64,000 nt of DNA, taken from assembly GCF_003944705.1 (NCBI RefSeq), contig NZ_RWIS01000003.1, positions 1-64,000 of the forward strand. Reading direction: 5' to 3'. The notes beneath the pieces are model-generated. The model ran no database searches. It saw only the letters and a program-made list of their open reading frames with translations, and was not told the origin of the DNA. Origin of the DNA: Hymenobacter metallilatus (lineage in GTDB: Bacteria; Bacteroidota; Bacteroidia; Cytophagales; Hymenobacteraceae). The position numbers and the translations under genes were made by a program. Positions 51,688 through 60,138 of this stretch are shown piece after piece. Position 1 is the first letter of the stretch; every line of letters begins with the position of its first letter.

Positions 51688-52242
51688 ATGTCACGCATTG
51701 GTAAACTGCCCATCAGCCTGCCCAGCAACGTGCAGGTTGAAGTGAGCAACGAAAACACGGTTACCGTGAAGGGTCCGAAAGGCACTCTGACGGTTCCGGT
51801 TGACCGCGACATTACCGTAGCAACCGAAGACGGTCAGCTGGTAGTGACCCGCCCCACCGAACAGAAGCGCCACAAAGCCATGCACGGCCTGTACCGCTCG
51901 CTGCTCAACAACGCCGTGAACGGCGTGAGCAACGGTCAGGAAGTGAAGCTGGAACTGGTAGGTGTAGGTTACAAAGCCTCAATGGCTGGTACTACGCTGG
52001 AACTGTCGCTGGGTTACTCGCACAACATCTTCCTGGCTCTGCCGAAAGAAGTAACGGCTACAGCTGTAACAGAGAAAGGTAAAAACCCTATCGTTACGCT
52101 GACCAGCATTGATAAGCAACTGCTGGGCCAAGTAGCTGCCAAGATTCGCTCGTTGCGCAAAGTTGAGCCATACAAAGGCAAAGGCGTGCGCTTCGTGGGT
52201 GAGCAGATTCGTCGTAAGGCTGGTAAAACGGCTTCGAAATAA
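51688..52242 (+). CDS. rplF: 50S ribosomal protein L6
   Basis: The 184-residue two-domain protein sits near the factor-binding site. RIGKLPISLPSNVQVEVSNE at the start and KGKGVRFVGEQIRRKAGKTA at the end are canonical; nothing unusual. Confidence 0.98.
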   Translation: MSRIGKLPISLPSNVQVEVSNENTVTVKGPKGTLTVPVDRDITVATEDGQLVVTRPTEQKRHKAMHGLYRSLLNNAVNGVSNGQEVKLELVGVGYKASMAGTTLELSLGYSHNIFLALPKEVTATAVTEKGKNPIVTLTSIDKQLLGQVAAKIRSLRKVEPYKGKGVRFVGEQIRRKAGKTASK

Positions 52243-52251
52243 CATCACACC

Positions 52252-52602
52252 ATGGCTTTCGATAAAGCAACTAGAAGAAAACGGATCCAGCGCATCATCC
52301 GCACTAAGGTGGCTGGCACGTCCGAGCGTCCACGTTTGTCGGTGTTCCGCAGCAATACGGGCATTTATGCTCAGATTATTGACGACACCACCGGCCACAC
52401 GCTGGCGTCTGCTTCCTCGAAGCACGTATCGGTGGAAGGGGGCAACGGAGTCGCCCTCGCTGCCGCAGTCGGCAAAGAACTTGCTGCCCGTGCTACAGGA
52501 AAAGGAATTTCGAAAGTGGTATTTGACCGTTCCGGTTACCTCTACCACGGCCGCGTAAAATCATTGGCAGAAGGAGCCCGCGAAGGCGGCCTCAATTTCT
52601 AA
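52252..52602 (+). CDS. rplR: 50S ribosomal protein L18
   Basis: The 116-residue protein binds 5S r[43 protein letters not shown] and the end [19 protein letters not shown] are canonical. It is followed by rpsE after six bases. Confidence 0.98.
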   Translation: MAFDKATRRKRIQRIIRTKVAGTSERPRLSVFRSNTGIYAQIIDDTTGHTLASASSKHVSVEGGNGVALAAAVGKELAARATGKGISKVVFDRSGYLYHGRVKSLAEGAREGGLNF

Positions 52603-52608
52603 ATCATC

Positions 52609-53217
52609 ATGGCAGAATTTAACAACGGCCCACGTGGTGGCAACGGCGACAACCGTGGCGGTGGTAATGACCGTCGTGGTGGTGGCAATGACCGTCGCGG
52701 CGGCAATGACCGGAAGGAAGAGTCACGCACTGGCGACTCCGATTTGAAAGAAAAAGTGGTTGCTATCAACCGCGTGGCCAAAGTAGTAAAAGGCGGTCGT
52801 CGCTTCAGCTTCTCGGCTATTGTGGTAGTTGGTGACGGCAATGGCACCGTAGGTTACGGCTTGGGCAAAGCCAACGAAGTAACTGACGCCATTGCCAAAG
52901 GCATTGACGACGCGAAGAAAAACCTGGTGAAGGTACCGCTGTACAAGCACACGGTTCCTCACATCATGGAAGGCAAATACTCCGGCGGCTTCGTGCTGGT
53001 TCAGCCGGCTGCTGCTGGTACAGGTGTAATTGCTGGCGGTGCCATGCGTGCCGTATTCGAAAGCGCTGGTATTAAAGACGTACTGGCCAAGTCGAAAGGT
53101 TCGTCGAACCCCCACAACGTGGTAAAGGCTACTTTCGATGCCCTGCTGAAAATGCGTGACCCCATGCAAATCGCACAGGCTCGCGGCATTACTCTCTCCC
53201 AAGTTTTTAACGGTTAA
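52609..53217 (+). CDS. rpsE: 30S ribosomal protein S5 with Arg/Gly-rich N-terminal extension
   Basis: The 202-residue protein has the S5 core from about residue 45: [40 protein letters not shown] and the C-terminal half with [19 protein letters not shown]. Residues 1-44 are an unusual disordered extension of repeated GGNDRRGG units with net positive charge. S5 sits at the mRNA entry beside S3, whose C-terminus carries a similar tail. Confidence 0.97.
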   Translation: MAEFNNGPRGGNGDNRGGGNDRRGGGNDRRGGNDRKEESRTGDSDLKEKVVAINRVAKVVKGGRRFSFSAIVVVGDGNGTVGYGLGKANEVTDAIAKGIDDAKKNLVKVPLYKHTVPHIMEGKYSGGFVLVQPAAAGTGVIAGGAMRAVFESAGIKDVLAKSKGSSNPHNVVKATFDALLKMRDPMQIAQARGITLSQVFNG

Positions 53218-53223
53218 GAGCAG

Positions 53224-53403
53224 ATGGCGCAGATCCAAATCAAACTCGTAAAAAGCGTTATTGACCGCCCCGAGCGTCAGAAGCGCACTGTGCAGGCCCT
53301 GGGCCTCGGCAAAATGGGCAGCACCAAAAGCGTGGAGAACACGCCTCAGGTTGCTGGCATGATTAACGCCGTTAAGCACTTGTTGGAAGTAACCGAACTC
53401 TAG
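53224..53403 (+). CDS. rpmD: 50S ribosomal protein L30
   Basis: A 59-residue reading frame, ATG at 53224 to TAG at 53401-53403, translates as MAQIQIKLVKSVIDRPERQK followed by RTVQALGLGKMGSTKSVEN and ending NAVKHLLEVTEL. This is L30 of standard length. It lies six bases after rpsE and 13 before rplO, its usual place. Confidence 0.96.
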   Translation: MAQIQIKLVKSVIDRPERQKRTVQALGLGKMGSTKSVENTPQVAGMINAVKHLLEVTEL

Positions 53404-53416
53404 GAATCTCCCGAAA

Positions 53417-53860
53417 ATGAATCTCAGCAATCTCCAACCCGCCGCTGGTGCCACGCGCAACGAAAAGCGCATTGGCCGTGGTACGGGTTCCGGCCGCGGC
53501 GGCACGTCGACGCGTGGTCACAAAGGTGCCAAGTCCCGTTCGGGTTACTCCAAGAAGTCGGGCTTCGAAGGTGGTCAGATGCCTCTGCAGCGCCGCGTAC
53601 CTAAATTTGGTTTCAAGAACATCAACCGTGTAGAGTACAAAGCCATCAACTTGGATGTTCTGGCTGCTCTGACGGAGAATGGTGCTTCCACTTTGGATGC
53701 CGCCTTCTTCGTAACGGCTGGTCTGGCTTCGAAGAACGCCAAGATTAAAGTGCTAGGCCGTGGTGAAATCACCAAGGCATTGGAAGTACATGCTCATGCT
53801 TTCTCCAAATCGGCTGTTGAAGCCATTGAGAAGGCTGGTGGCAAAGCTGTGACGCTGTAA
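53417..53860 (+). CDS. rplO: 50S ribosomal protein L15
   Basis: The 147-residue late-assembly protein has a long basic, glycine-rich N-terminus (GRGTGSGRGGTSTRGHKGAK near residues 20-39) and a folded C-terminal half ending KSAVEAIEKAGGKAVTL. The N-terminal run is normal for L15. secY follows after 12 bases. Confidence 0.98.
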   Translation: MNLSNLQPAAGATRNEKRIGRGTGSGRGGTSTRGHKGAKSRSGYSKKSGFEGGQMPLQRRVPKFGFKNINRVEYKAINLDVLAALTENGASTLDAAFFVTAGLASKNAKIKVLGRGEITKALEVHAHAFSKSAVEAIEKAGGKAVTL

Positions 53861-53872
53861 GCCTGACTGGCA

Positions 53873-55189
53873 ATGAACAAGTTCATCACCACGATTAAGA
53901 ACATTTTTGCTATTGAAGATCTGCGTATGCGGATCTTCAATACGCTTTTTTTCATTGCCATCTACCGGCTGGGTTCTTACGTGGTGCTCCCCGGCGTCGA
54001 CCCAAATCGGTTGAAGCAGGAGGGGGCTACTGGTGTGTTGGGTATCTTAGATACTCTACTCGGCGGTGCATTCAGTCATGCTTCAATTTTCGCGCTGGGC
54101 ATCATGCCCTATATTTCCGCGTCGATTGTCCTGCAACTGCTCACAATTGCCGTTCCTTACTTCCAGAAGCTCCAGAAGGAAGGGGAATCAGGACGTAAGA
54201 AGATCAACCAGTATACTCGTATTCTCACCATTCCCATTGTAGCTCTACAATCCGTAGGGTTTATAGCTACAATTAATGCGGAGGCCATCGTAAATCCTGG
54301 CGTGTTCTTCACCATCTCTACCGCTATGATTGTTACAGCAGGTACGCTGTTCTGCATGTGGTTGGGGGAGAAGATTACCGACAAAGGTATCGGCAACGGC
54401 ATTTCCATGATTATCATGATTGGAATTGTGTCGCGCCTGCCTGGTGCGCTGATTGGCGAAGGACAAGCACGGGGTATGAATGGGGCGCTTCTCTTCCTGA
54501 TTGAGCTGGTTCTGCTGTTTGTAGTTGTAATGGCAGTTATTATTCTCACGCAGGCAGTTCGCCAGATTCCTGTTCAATACGCTAAGCAAATTGGCGGTGC
54601 TGCAAGTCTCAGCTCACAGCGGCAGTATATTCCGATGAAGGTAAATGCGGCTGGTGTAATGCCAATCATCTTTGCCCAGTCACTCATGTTTGTGCCGGCT
54701 ATTGCTGCTTCGGCATGGAATAAGAATAGTGATACCGCTACGCTCATTGGTACTTGGTTCCAACCGAATCACTGGGTGTACAATGTGGTGTTTGGGCTGT
54801 TAATCATCATCTTCACCTACTTCTACACTGCCATCAGTGTCAATCCTAATCAGATTGCCGACGACTTGAAGCGTAGTGGGGGATTCATTCCGGGTGTAAA
54901 ACCTGGTCGTGATACCTCTGAGTATATCGATGATGTGCTAACTCGTATCACGCTTCCAGGAGCGGTTGCTCTGGCCGTAATTGCCATCCTGCCTTCGCTG
55001 GCTACGGTAGCTGGCGTTACTCGTCCATTCGCCCAATTCTATGGCGGCACTTCTCTGATCATTATGGTGGGGGTTGTACTAGATACCATGAACCAGGTGA
55101 AAAGCTACCTGCTCATGCGTCACTACGATGGCATGATGAAAACTGGTAAGGTGCGGGGACGGTCGCAAAACATTGCCCTCGCTTCGTAA
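53873..55189 (+). CDS. secY: Preprotein translocase subunit SecY
   Basis: The 438-residue protein has ten membrane helices and forms the protein-conducting channel with SecE. Motifs: LGIMPYISASIVLQLLTIAV, the cytoplasmic IPMKVNAAGVMPIIFAQSLM, and GGFIPGVKPGRDTSEYIDDV for SecA/ribosome binding. map begins one base after the stop. Confidence 0.98.
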   Translation: MNKFITTIKNIFAIEDLRMRIFNTLFFIAIYRLGSYVVLPGVDPNRLKQEGATGVLGILDTLLGGAFSHASIFALGIMPYISASIVLQLLTIAVPYFQKLQKEGESGRKKINQYTRILTIPIVALQSVGFIATINAEAIVNPGVFFTISTAMIVTAGTLFCMWLGEKITDKGIGNGISMIIMIGIVSRLPGALIGEGQARGMNGALLFLIELVLLFVVVMAVIILTQAVRQIPVQYAKQIGGAASLSSQRQYIPMKVNAAGVMPIIFAQSLMFVPAIAASAWNKNSDTATLIGTWFQPNHWVYNVVFGLLIIIFTYFYTAISVNPNQIADDLKRSGGFIPGVKPGRDTSEYIDDVLTRITLPGAVALAVIAILPSLATVAGVTRPFAQFYGGTSLIIMVGVVLDTMNQVKSYLLMRHYDGMMKTGKVRGRSQNIALAS

Positions 55190-55190
55190 G

Positions 55191-55961
55191 ATGATTGTTT
55201 ACAAAACCGAGGAGGAAATTGAGTTAATTCGGGCAAGTGCGAAAGTGCTTGCCCAAGCTCACGGTGAGGTAGCCAAACTCGTTCGGGAAGGAGTTATGAC
55301 GCTAGAGCTGGACAAGCGGGCGGAAGAATTCATCCGGGATAATGGAGGTAAGCCTTCGTTTAAAGGGTATAGAGGATTTGAGTACAGCCTCTGCATCTCC
55401 CCGAATTCAGTAGTGGTGCACGGTTTTCCGGGCGACTATACACTGAAAAGCGGAGATGTTGTTTCCATCGACTGCGGAGTTGAACTCAACGGTTACCATG
55501 CCGACAGTGCATACACCCACCCGGTAGGGGAGGTAGCACCCGAGGTTCTTCAGTTGCTGGAGGAAACGAAAAAGTCGTTGTACCTGGGCATTGAACAGGC
55601 AGTGGCCGGTAACCGAATGGGCGACATAAGCTATGCTATTCAGAACCACGTTGAGAAACAGGGGTATGGCGTAGTACGGGAACTGGTCGGCCACGGTATT
55701 GGAAAAAAGCTGCATGAGCGGCCTGATGTTCCAAACTTTGGCAAGCGCGGAGCAGGTCTGAAACTGCAGAGCGGCTTAGTACTTGCCATTGAGCCTATGG
55801 TAAACTTGGGTACCAAAAGTATTTTTTTAGAAAAAGACGGTTGGACCTTTCGAACCAAAGACCTGAAGCCATCGGCTCATTTTGAACATACCGTAGTAAT
55901 TCGCAAAGACAAGGCGGAAATCCTCACCTCCTTCGAATACATAGAAAAAGCCTTACAGTAG
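55191..55961 (+). CDS. map: Type I methionine aminopeptidase
   Basis: The 256-residue enzyme removes N-terminal Met from new proteins. Metal ligands appear in [48 protein letters not shown] and [17 protein letters not shown] chose the ATG at 55191 ([18 protein letters not shown]), just after secY; the frame from 55173 overlaps secY. The order secY-map-infA is conserved. Confidence 0.97.
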   Translation: MIVYKTEEEIELIRASAKVLAQAHGEVAKLVREGVMTLELDKRAEEFIRDNGGKPSFKGYRGFEYSLCISPNSVVVHGFPGDYTLKSGDVVSIDCGVELNGYHADSAYTHPVGEVAPEVLQLLEETKKSLYLGIEQAVAGNRMGDISYAIQNHVEKQGYGVVRELVGHGIGKKLHERPDVPNFGKRGAGLKLQSGLVLAIEPMVNLGTKSIFLEKDGWTFRTKDLKPSAHFEHTVVIRKDKAEILTSFEYIEKALQ

Positions 55962-55965
55962 CCTT

Positions 55966-56184
55966 ATGGCCAAACAAACTTCCATTGAGCAGGACGGTGT
56001 CATCCTGGAAGCCTTATCCAATGCCATGTTCCGCGTGGAGCTGGAAAATGGTCACCAGTTGATTGCCCACATTTCGGGCAAGATGCGGATGCACTACATC
56101 AAGATCCTGCCGGGAGATAAGGTAAAACTCGAAATGTCGCCCTACGATTTGTCGAAGGGACGCATTGTGTACCGTTACAAATAA
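55966..56184 (+). CDS. infA: Translation initiation factor IF-1
   Basis: The 72-residue OB-fold protein blocks the A site during initiation. [20 protein letters not shown], then [20 protein letters not shown] and the end [10 protein letters not shown] are canonical. It is four bases after map. Confidence 0.98.
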   Translation: MAKQTSIEQDGVILEALSNAMFRVELENGHQLIAHISGKMRMHYIKILPGDKVKLEMSPYDLSKGRIVYRYK

Positions 56185-56193
56185 CCCGACGAC

Positions 56194-56310
56194 ATGAAAG
56201 TCAAAACCTCCGTAAAGAAGCGTAGCGTTGATTGCAAAATCATCCGCCGCAAAGGCAAGCTCTACGTGATCAACAAAAAGAACCCGCGCTATAAGCAGCG
56301 CCAGGGCTAG
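56194..56310 (+). CDS. rpmJ: 50S ribosomal protein L36 (zinc-free form)
   Basis: The 38-residue reading frame (ATG at 56194, TAG at 56308-56310) reads [20 protein letters not shown] then [18 protein letters not shown]. Of the four zinc ligands (three Cys and one His) in the zinc-binding type only one Cys remains (residue 14); the others are Ser, Asn and Tyr. This is the zinc-independent variant. It sits between infA and rpsM as usual. Confidence 0.95.
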   Translation: MKVKTSVKKRSVDCKIIRRKGKLYVINKKNPRYKQRQG

Positions 56311-56337
56311 TAGCACCAGACCTTTTTACAAAAGCAC

Positions 56338-56715
56338 ATGGCTCGTATTGCAGGGGTAGATATCCCAGACAACAAGCGCGGCGAAATCGCGCTGACCTAC
56401 ATTTTCGGCATTGGCCGTCCTTCTGCCCAGCAGATCCTCACCAAAGCAGGCGTTGACCTGAACAAGAAGGTGAAAGACTGGACTGAAGCCGAAGCCGGTG
56501 AAATCCGCGGCGTGATTGCCGCCGAGTATAAGACCGAAGGTGTGCTGCGCTCAGAAGTGCAGTTGAACATCAAGCGCCTGATGGACATCGGTTGCTACCG
56601 GGGTCTGCGTCACCGCAAAGGTCTGCCGGTTCGTGGTCAGCGTACCAAGAACAACTCCCGCACCCGTAAGGGCAAGCGGAAGACCGTTGCTGGCAAGAAA
56701 AAGGCTACTAAATAA
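56338..56715 (+). CDS. rpsM: 30S ribosomal protein S13
   Basis: The 125-residue head protein contacts the P-site tRNA and L5. [39 protein letters not shown] and [20 protein letters not shown] are canonical, with a basic tail. The gap to rpsK (154 bases) contains a 26-bp perfect inverted repeat. Confidence 0.98.
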   Translation: MARIAGVDIPDNKRGEIALTYIFGIGRPSAQQILTKAGVDLNKKVKDWTEAEAGEIRGVIAAEYKTEGVLRSEVQLNIKRLMDIGCYRGLRHRKGLPVRGQRTKNNSRTRKGKRKTVAGKKKATK

Positions 56716-56741
56716 TCTGTAGCGGGAATCGGCCTGCGGTG

Positions 56742-56828
56742 AATTAAAAATTGAGAATTAAAAATTAAAAATTTTGGTTGCGGGTAAACTTACTCGCTCT
56801 TGTAATTTTTAATTCTCAATTTTTAATT
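56742..56828. repeat. AT-rich 26-bp perfect inverted repeat in the rpsM-rpsK gap
   Basis: AATTAAAAATTGAGAATTAA and the next six bases at 56742-56767 recur perfectly inverted at 56803-56828; between them lie 35 bases. The element is far richer in A+T than its surroundings and fits the palindromic AT-rich repeats seen in Bacteroidetes intergenic regions. It would form a stable hairpin in the shared mRNA. Confidence 0.8.
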
Positions 56829-56869
56829 GATTTCAGCCAACACCTTCCGCAGTTTTTTGCGATAACCAA

Positions 56870-57262
56870 ATGGCACAAAAAAGAAAAGACAAAGCCAAAA
56901 AGCGCGTTGTCGTTGTAGAACCCGTAGGTCAGGTACACATCAAGGCCTCGTTCAACAACATCATCATCTCCATTACCAACAACAACGGCCAGGTAATTTC
57001 CTGGGCATCGGCTGGTAAAATGGGCTTCCGCGGTTCGAAAAAGAACACGCCTTACGCCGCTCAAATGGCTATGACGGATTGCGGCAAAGTTGCTCACGAC
57101 CTGGGCATGCGCAAAGCCGAAGTATTCGTGAAGGGTCCGGGTGCTGGTCGTGAATCGGCCATCCGTACGCTGGGTAACGTGGGTATTGAGGTAACGACCA
57201 TTAAGGACGTGACGCCGCTGCCCCACAACGGCTGCCGTCCTCCCAAACGTCGTCGCGTTTGA
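56870..57262 (+). CDS. rpsK: 30S ribosomal protein S11
   Basis: The 130-residue platform protein shows [40 protein letters not shown] and the end [18 protein letters not shown]. The start ATG follows the AT-rich repeat by 41 bases. Confidence 0.98.
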   Translation: MAQKRKDKAKKRVVVVEPVGQVHIKASFNNIIISITNNNGQVISWASAGKMGFRGSKKNTPYAAQMAMTDCGKVAHDLGMRKAEVFVKGPGAGRESAIRTLGNVGIEVTTIKDVTPLPHNGCRPPKRRRV

Positions 57263-57386
57263 TTTATTGAACCTGTTCGCCTGGCGGACTTCCTGAGCCG
57301 GTTGCTGCAGCTGCTTCTCCCCCTTGCGAAGCCTGTTTCTGCCCGGTTCGAACGGTTCAACCCCCTCAACCCTCAACAACTCCGAA

Positions 57387-57992
57387 ATGGCACGTTATAC
57401 TGGTCCTAAAACCAAGATTGCCCGTCGCTTTAATGAGCCGATCTTCGGCCCAAGCAAGGCACTCACCAAAAAAGCATACCCTCCCGGCCAGCACGGCCGT
57501 GGCCGTCGTAAGAAGCAGAGCGAGTACGCTGTCCAGCTGATGGAAAAGCAGAAAGTGAAGTACATGTACGGCGTACTGGAAAAGCAGTTCGAGAACCTGT
57601 TCCACAAGGCTGCCACGATGCCCGGCATCACCGGCGACAACCTGCTGGGCCTGCTCGAGTCGCGCCTCGACAACACGGTGTACCGTTTGGGCATTGCTCC
57701 GACGCGCCGGGCTGCTCGTCAGCTCGTTTTGCACAAGCACATCACCGTGAACGGTGAGATTGTAAACATTGCTTCGTACAAACTGCGCGCTGGTGACGTT
57801 GTTGCCGTACGTGAGAAGTCGAAGTCGCTGGAGGCCATCACTACGAGCCTGAGCGCCCGCAACGCGCGTGCTTTCTCGTGGCTGGAGTGGGACGGCAAAG
57901 AAATGGTGGGCAAATTTATCAGTGCCCCCTCGCGTGAGCTGATTCCGGAGAAAATCACGGAGCAGCTTATCGTCGAGTTGTACTCGAAGTAA
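57387..57992 (+). CDS. rpsD: 30S ribosomal protein S4
   Basis: The 201-residue protein is an early 16S-binding protein and forms the mRNA entry with S3 and S5. [20 protein letters not shown] at the start, the S4 domain [20 protein letters not shown] near residues 96-115 and the end [15 protein letters not shown] are canonical. I moved the start to the ATG at 57387; the longer frame to 57324 adds 21 unrelated residues. Confidence 0.98.
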   Translation: MARYTGPKTKIARRFNEPIFGPSKALTKKAYPPGQHGRGRRKKQSEYAVQLMEKQKVKYMYGVLEKQFENLFHKAATMPGITGDNLLGLLESRLDNTVYRLGIAPTRRAARQLVLHKHITVNGEIVNIASYKLRAGDVVAVREKSKSLEAITTSLSARNARAFSWLEWDGKEMVGKFISAPSRELIPEKITEQLIVELYSK

Positions 57993-58051
57993 TTTTTGGA
58001 ACGGCCCGGCAGTCCGGGCCGTTTCTCTGCTTCGACCTTTTTACATGGATT

Positions 58052-58116
58052 CAGGTATTGGGTATTGGGTATTGGGACATTTTGTCTAACTACCTAATAC
58101 CTTTTACTCAATACTA
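58052..58116. repeat. Palindromic repeat, copy 2 (rpsD-rpoA gap)
   Basis: The element starts CAGGTATTGGGTATTGGGTA and ends TTTTACTCAATACT, an imperfect inverted repeat with three tandem GGTATTG units. Its complement aligns with the element at 28950-29024, sharing the GTAGTTAGACAAA-type core. It is therefore the same family, inserted in the opposite orientation, between co-oriented rpsD and rpoA. Confidence 0.8.
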
Positions 58117-58132
58117 ACAAACCGCCCCACTT

Positions 58133-59122
58133 ATGTCAATCTTAGCTTTTCAAATGCCGGAGAAGGTGGTAATGGAGAAATCCGACGACTTCTACGGAAC
58201 GTTTGAATTCAAACCGCTGGAGAAAGGCTACGGCGTCACGATCGGCAACGCTCTGCGCCGCATCCTGCTGTCGTCGCTGGAGGGCTATGCCATCACGTCG
58301 GTTCGCACCAACAGCGTTCTGCATGAGTTCATGACTATTGAAGGTGTGATTGAGGACATGTCCGAAATCATTCTGAACCTGAAACAGGTTCGTTTCAAGA
58401 AAGTGAGCGACGCCATCGAGGATAAAATCACGGTGCGCGTGAAAGGCCAAGACACCTTCTCGGCTGGCGACATCAACAAGTTTACGACCGGTTTCCAGGT
58501 ACTAAACCCGGAGCTGGTTATCTGCAACGTGGACCCCAGCACCGAGCTGGAATTTGAATTCACGATTCAGAAAGGCCGTGGTTACGTTCCCGCCGAGGAG
58601 AACAAGCCGGCTGATCAGGTTTTCGGTCAGATTGCCATTGATGCCATCTTCACGCCCATCAAGAATGTGAAGTATAGCATTGAGAACACCCGCGTGGAGC
58701 AGAAGACGGACTATGAGAAGCTCGTTATTGAGATTCACACCGACGGCTCAATTCACCCGGAGGACGCGCTGAAAGGCGCTGCCAACATCCTGATTCAGCA
58801 CTTCATGCTGTTCTCGGACAGCACTATGACCTTCGAAACGGTGAAAGCCGAAGAGGAGGAAACTGTGGACGAAGAGACGCTGCACATGCGTAAGGTGCTG
58901 AAGACGCCGCTGGCGGATATGGACCTGAGCGTGCGCGCTTACAACTGCCTCAAAGCCGCCGATATCAAAACCCTCGGCGACTTGGTGCAGCTGGACATGG
59001 CCGACATGATGAAGTTCCGCAACTTTGGTAAGAAGTCGCTGACGGAGCTGGAAAACCTGGTAGAGGAAAAGGGTTTAACCTTCGGGATGGACCTGAGCCG
59101 CTACAAGCTCGACGAAGAATAG
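58133..59122 (+). CDS. rpoA: DNA-directed RNA polymerase subunit alpha
   Basis: The 329-residue subunit has the N-terminal assembly domain ([20 protein letters not shown] and [20 protein letters not shown]) and the C-terminal domain with the two helix-hairpin-helix segments ([40 protein letters not shown]). An acidic linker ([15 protein letters not shown]) joins them. It is followed by a strong terminator instead of running into rplQ. Confidence 0.98.
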   Translation: MSILAFQMPEKVVMEKSDDFYGTFEFKPLEKGYGVTIGNALRRILLSSLEGYAITSVRTNSVLHEFMTIEGVIEDMSEIILNLKQVRFKKVSDAIEDKITVRVKGQDTFSAGDINKFTTGFQVLNPELVICNVDPSTELEFEFTIQKGRGYVPAEENKPADQVFGQIAIDAIFTPIKNVKYSIENTRVEQKTDYEKLVIEIHTDGSIHPEDALKGAANILIQHFMLFSDSTMTFETVKAEEEETVDEETLHMRKVLKTPLADMDLSVRAYNCLKAADIKTLGDLVQLDMADMMKFRNFGKKSLTELENLVEEKGLTFGMDLSRYKLDEE

Positions 59123-59135
59123 GCGTTGGCCTGCT

Positions 59136-59194
59136 AATGTGCTGCTGCTGAATTGGTGCATTCCTGCACAATTTCGCAGCAGCACATTTTTTTT
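59136..59194 (+). terminator. Terminator after rpoA
   Basis: AATGTGCTGCTGCTGAATTG at 59136-59155 pairs with the segment at 59169-59188 (18 of 20 positions), loop 13 bases, followed by six T. It lies 13 bases past the rpoA stop. Confidence 0.88.
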
Positions 59195-59208
59195 GCCTGG
59201 GTATTTCC

Positions 59209-59216
59209 TACCTTTG
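59209..59216 (+). promoter_or_regulatory. -7 promoter box of rplQ
   Basis: TACCTTTG matches TAnnTTTG and precedes the rplQ ATG by 124 bases. The nearest TTTG upstream is only 13 bases away, so the -33 element is unclear. The leader of about 115 bases between them contains CAGCTAGCTAGTCAGGCTG, a small stem. Confidence 0.65.
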
Positions 59217-59340
59217 CACCCCCATCACACTTTTAACTTAGTAGGCCCGGAGGGGTAACGGTTCTAATGTGAGGACAGCTAGCTAGTCAGGCTGTTTTCC
59301 GCCGTGGTCGTTGCCCGCAAGCCTACATATTCTCTTTTTT

Positions 59341-59949
59341 ATGCGTCACGGTAAAACCATCAACCACCTGGGCCGCACGGCCTCGCACCGCAACGCCATG
59401 TTGTCGAACATGGCCTCGTCGCTGATTCTGCACAAGCGCATCACCACGACGGTTGCCAAAGCCAAGGCACTGCGCAAGTTTGTAGAGCCTCTGCTCACCA
59501 AGTCCAAGAACGATACCACGCACTCGCGTCGTCTGGTGTTCTCAGAACTGGGCAACAAAGACGTGCTGAAAGAGCTGTTCGGCACGGTATCGGCTAAAAT
59601 TGCTGGCCGTCCTGGTGGTTACACCCGGATCATCAAGCTGAGCCAGAACCGTCTGGGTGACAACGCTGAATTGTGCATTATTGAGCTGGTGGACTTCAAT
59701 GACACCCTGCTGGAAGCCAAAAATGCTGGTGAAGCCAAGGCTACTACCACGCGCCGTTCGCGCCGTGGCGGCAGCAAAAAAGCTGCTGGCGACGTTACCA
59801 CCGAAGCTGGTACCTCGGCTGAAGTAGTTGCTGAAGCAAAGCCCGCTAAGAAGGCTAAAGCTGCTACCACGGAGGTTTCGGCCCCCGAGGATACAGCCAC
59901 CGAAACACTGAAAGACGGCGAAACCCGCGAGGAGAAAGCCGCTGAGTAG
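59341..59949 (+). CDS. rplQ: 50S ribosomal protein L17 with long C-terminal extension
   Basis: The 202-residue protein has the L17 core to about residue 125 ([40 protein letters not shown]), then about 77 extra residues rich in Ala, Lys, Thr and Glu ([40 protein letters not shown]). The usual length is 115-130. I chose the ATG at 59341, the family start; the frame to 59311 adds ten hydrophobic residues. It has its own promoter and terminator. Confidence 0.97.
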   Translation: MRHGKTINHLGRTASHRNAMLSNMASSLILHKRITTTVAKAKALRKFVEPLLTKSKNDTTHSRRLVFSELGNKDVLKELFGTVSAKIAGRPGGYTRIIKLSQNRLGDNAELCIIELVDFNDTLLEAKNAGEAKATTTRRSRRGGSKKAAGDVTTEAGTSAEVVAEAKPAKKAKAATTEVSAPEDTATETLKDGETREEKAAE

Positions 59950-59979
59950 TTGCTTTGGTAAGCGCCAAGCTTACGTTTT

Positions 59980-60013
59980 GAAAGGGGCTGCGCCAGATGG
60001 CGCAGCCCCTTTC
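59980..60013 (+). terminator. Terminator after rplQ
   Basis: GAAAGGGGCTGCGCC at 59980-59994 pairs perfectly with GGCGCAGCCCCTTTC at 59999-60013 around AGAT, followed by TATTTTACTTT. Confidence 0.92.
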
Positions 60014-60138
60014 TATTTTACTTTGCTGGCCGTTTTGCTCGATTCAATGGTTCTAACAGTGGATTGGAAAGAATGGCATGAGGGAAGAGAGGCAGAAAGG
60101 AGTGATTTGAGGTAATCAACCACTTATTCTTCCTGATT

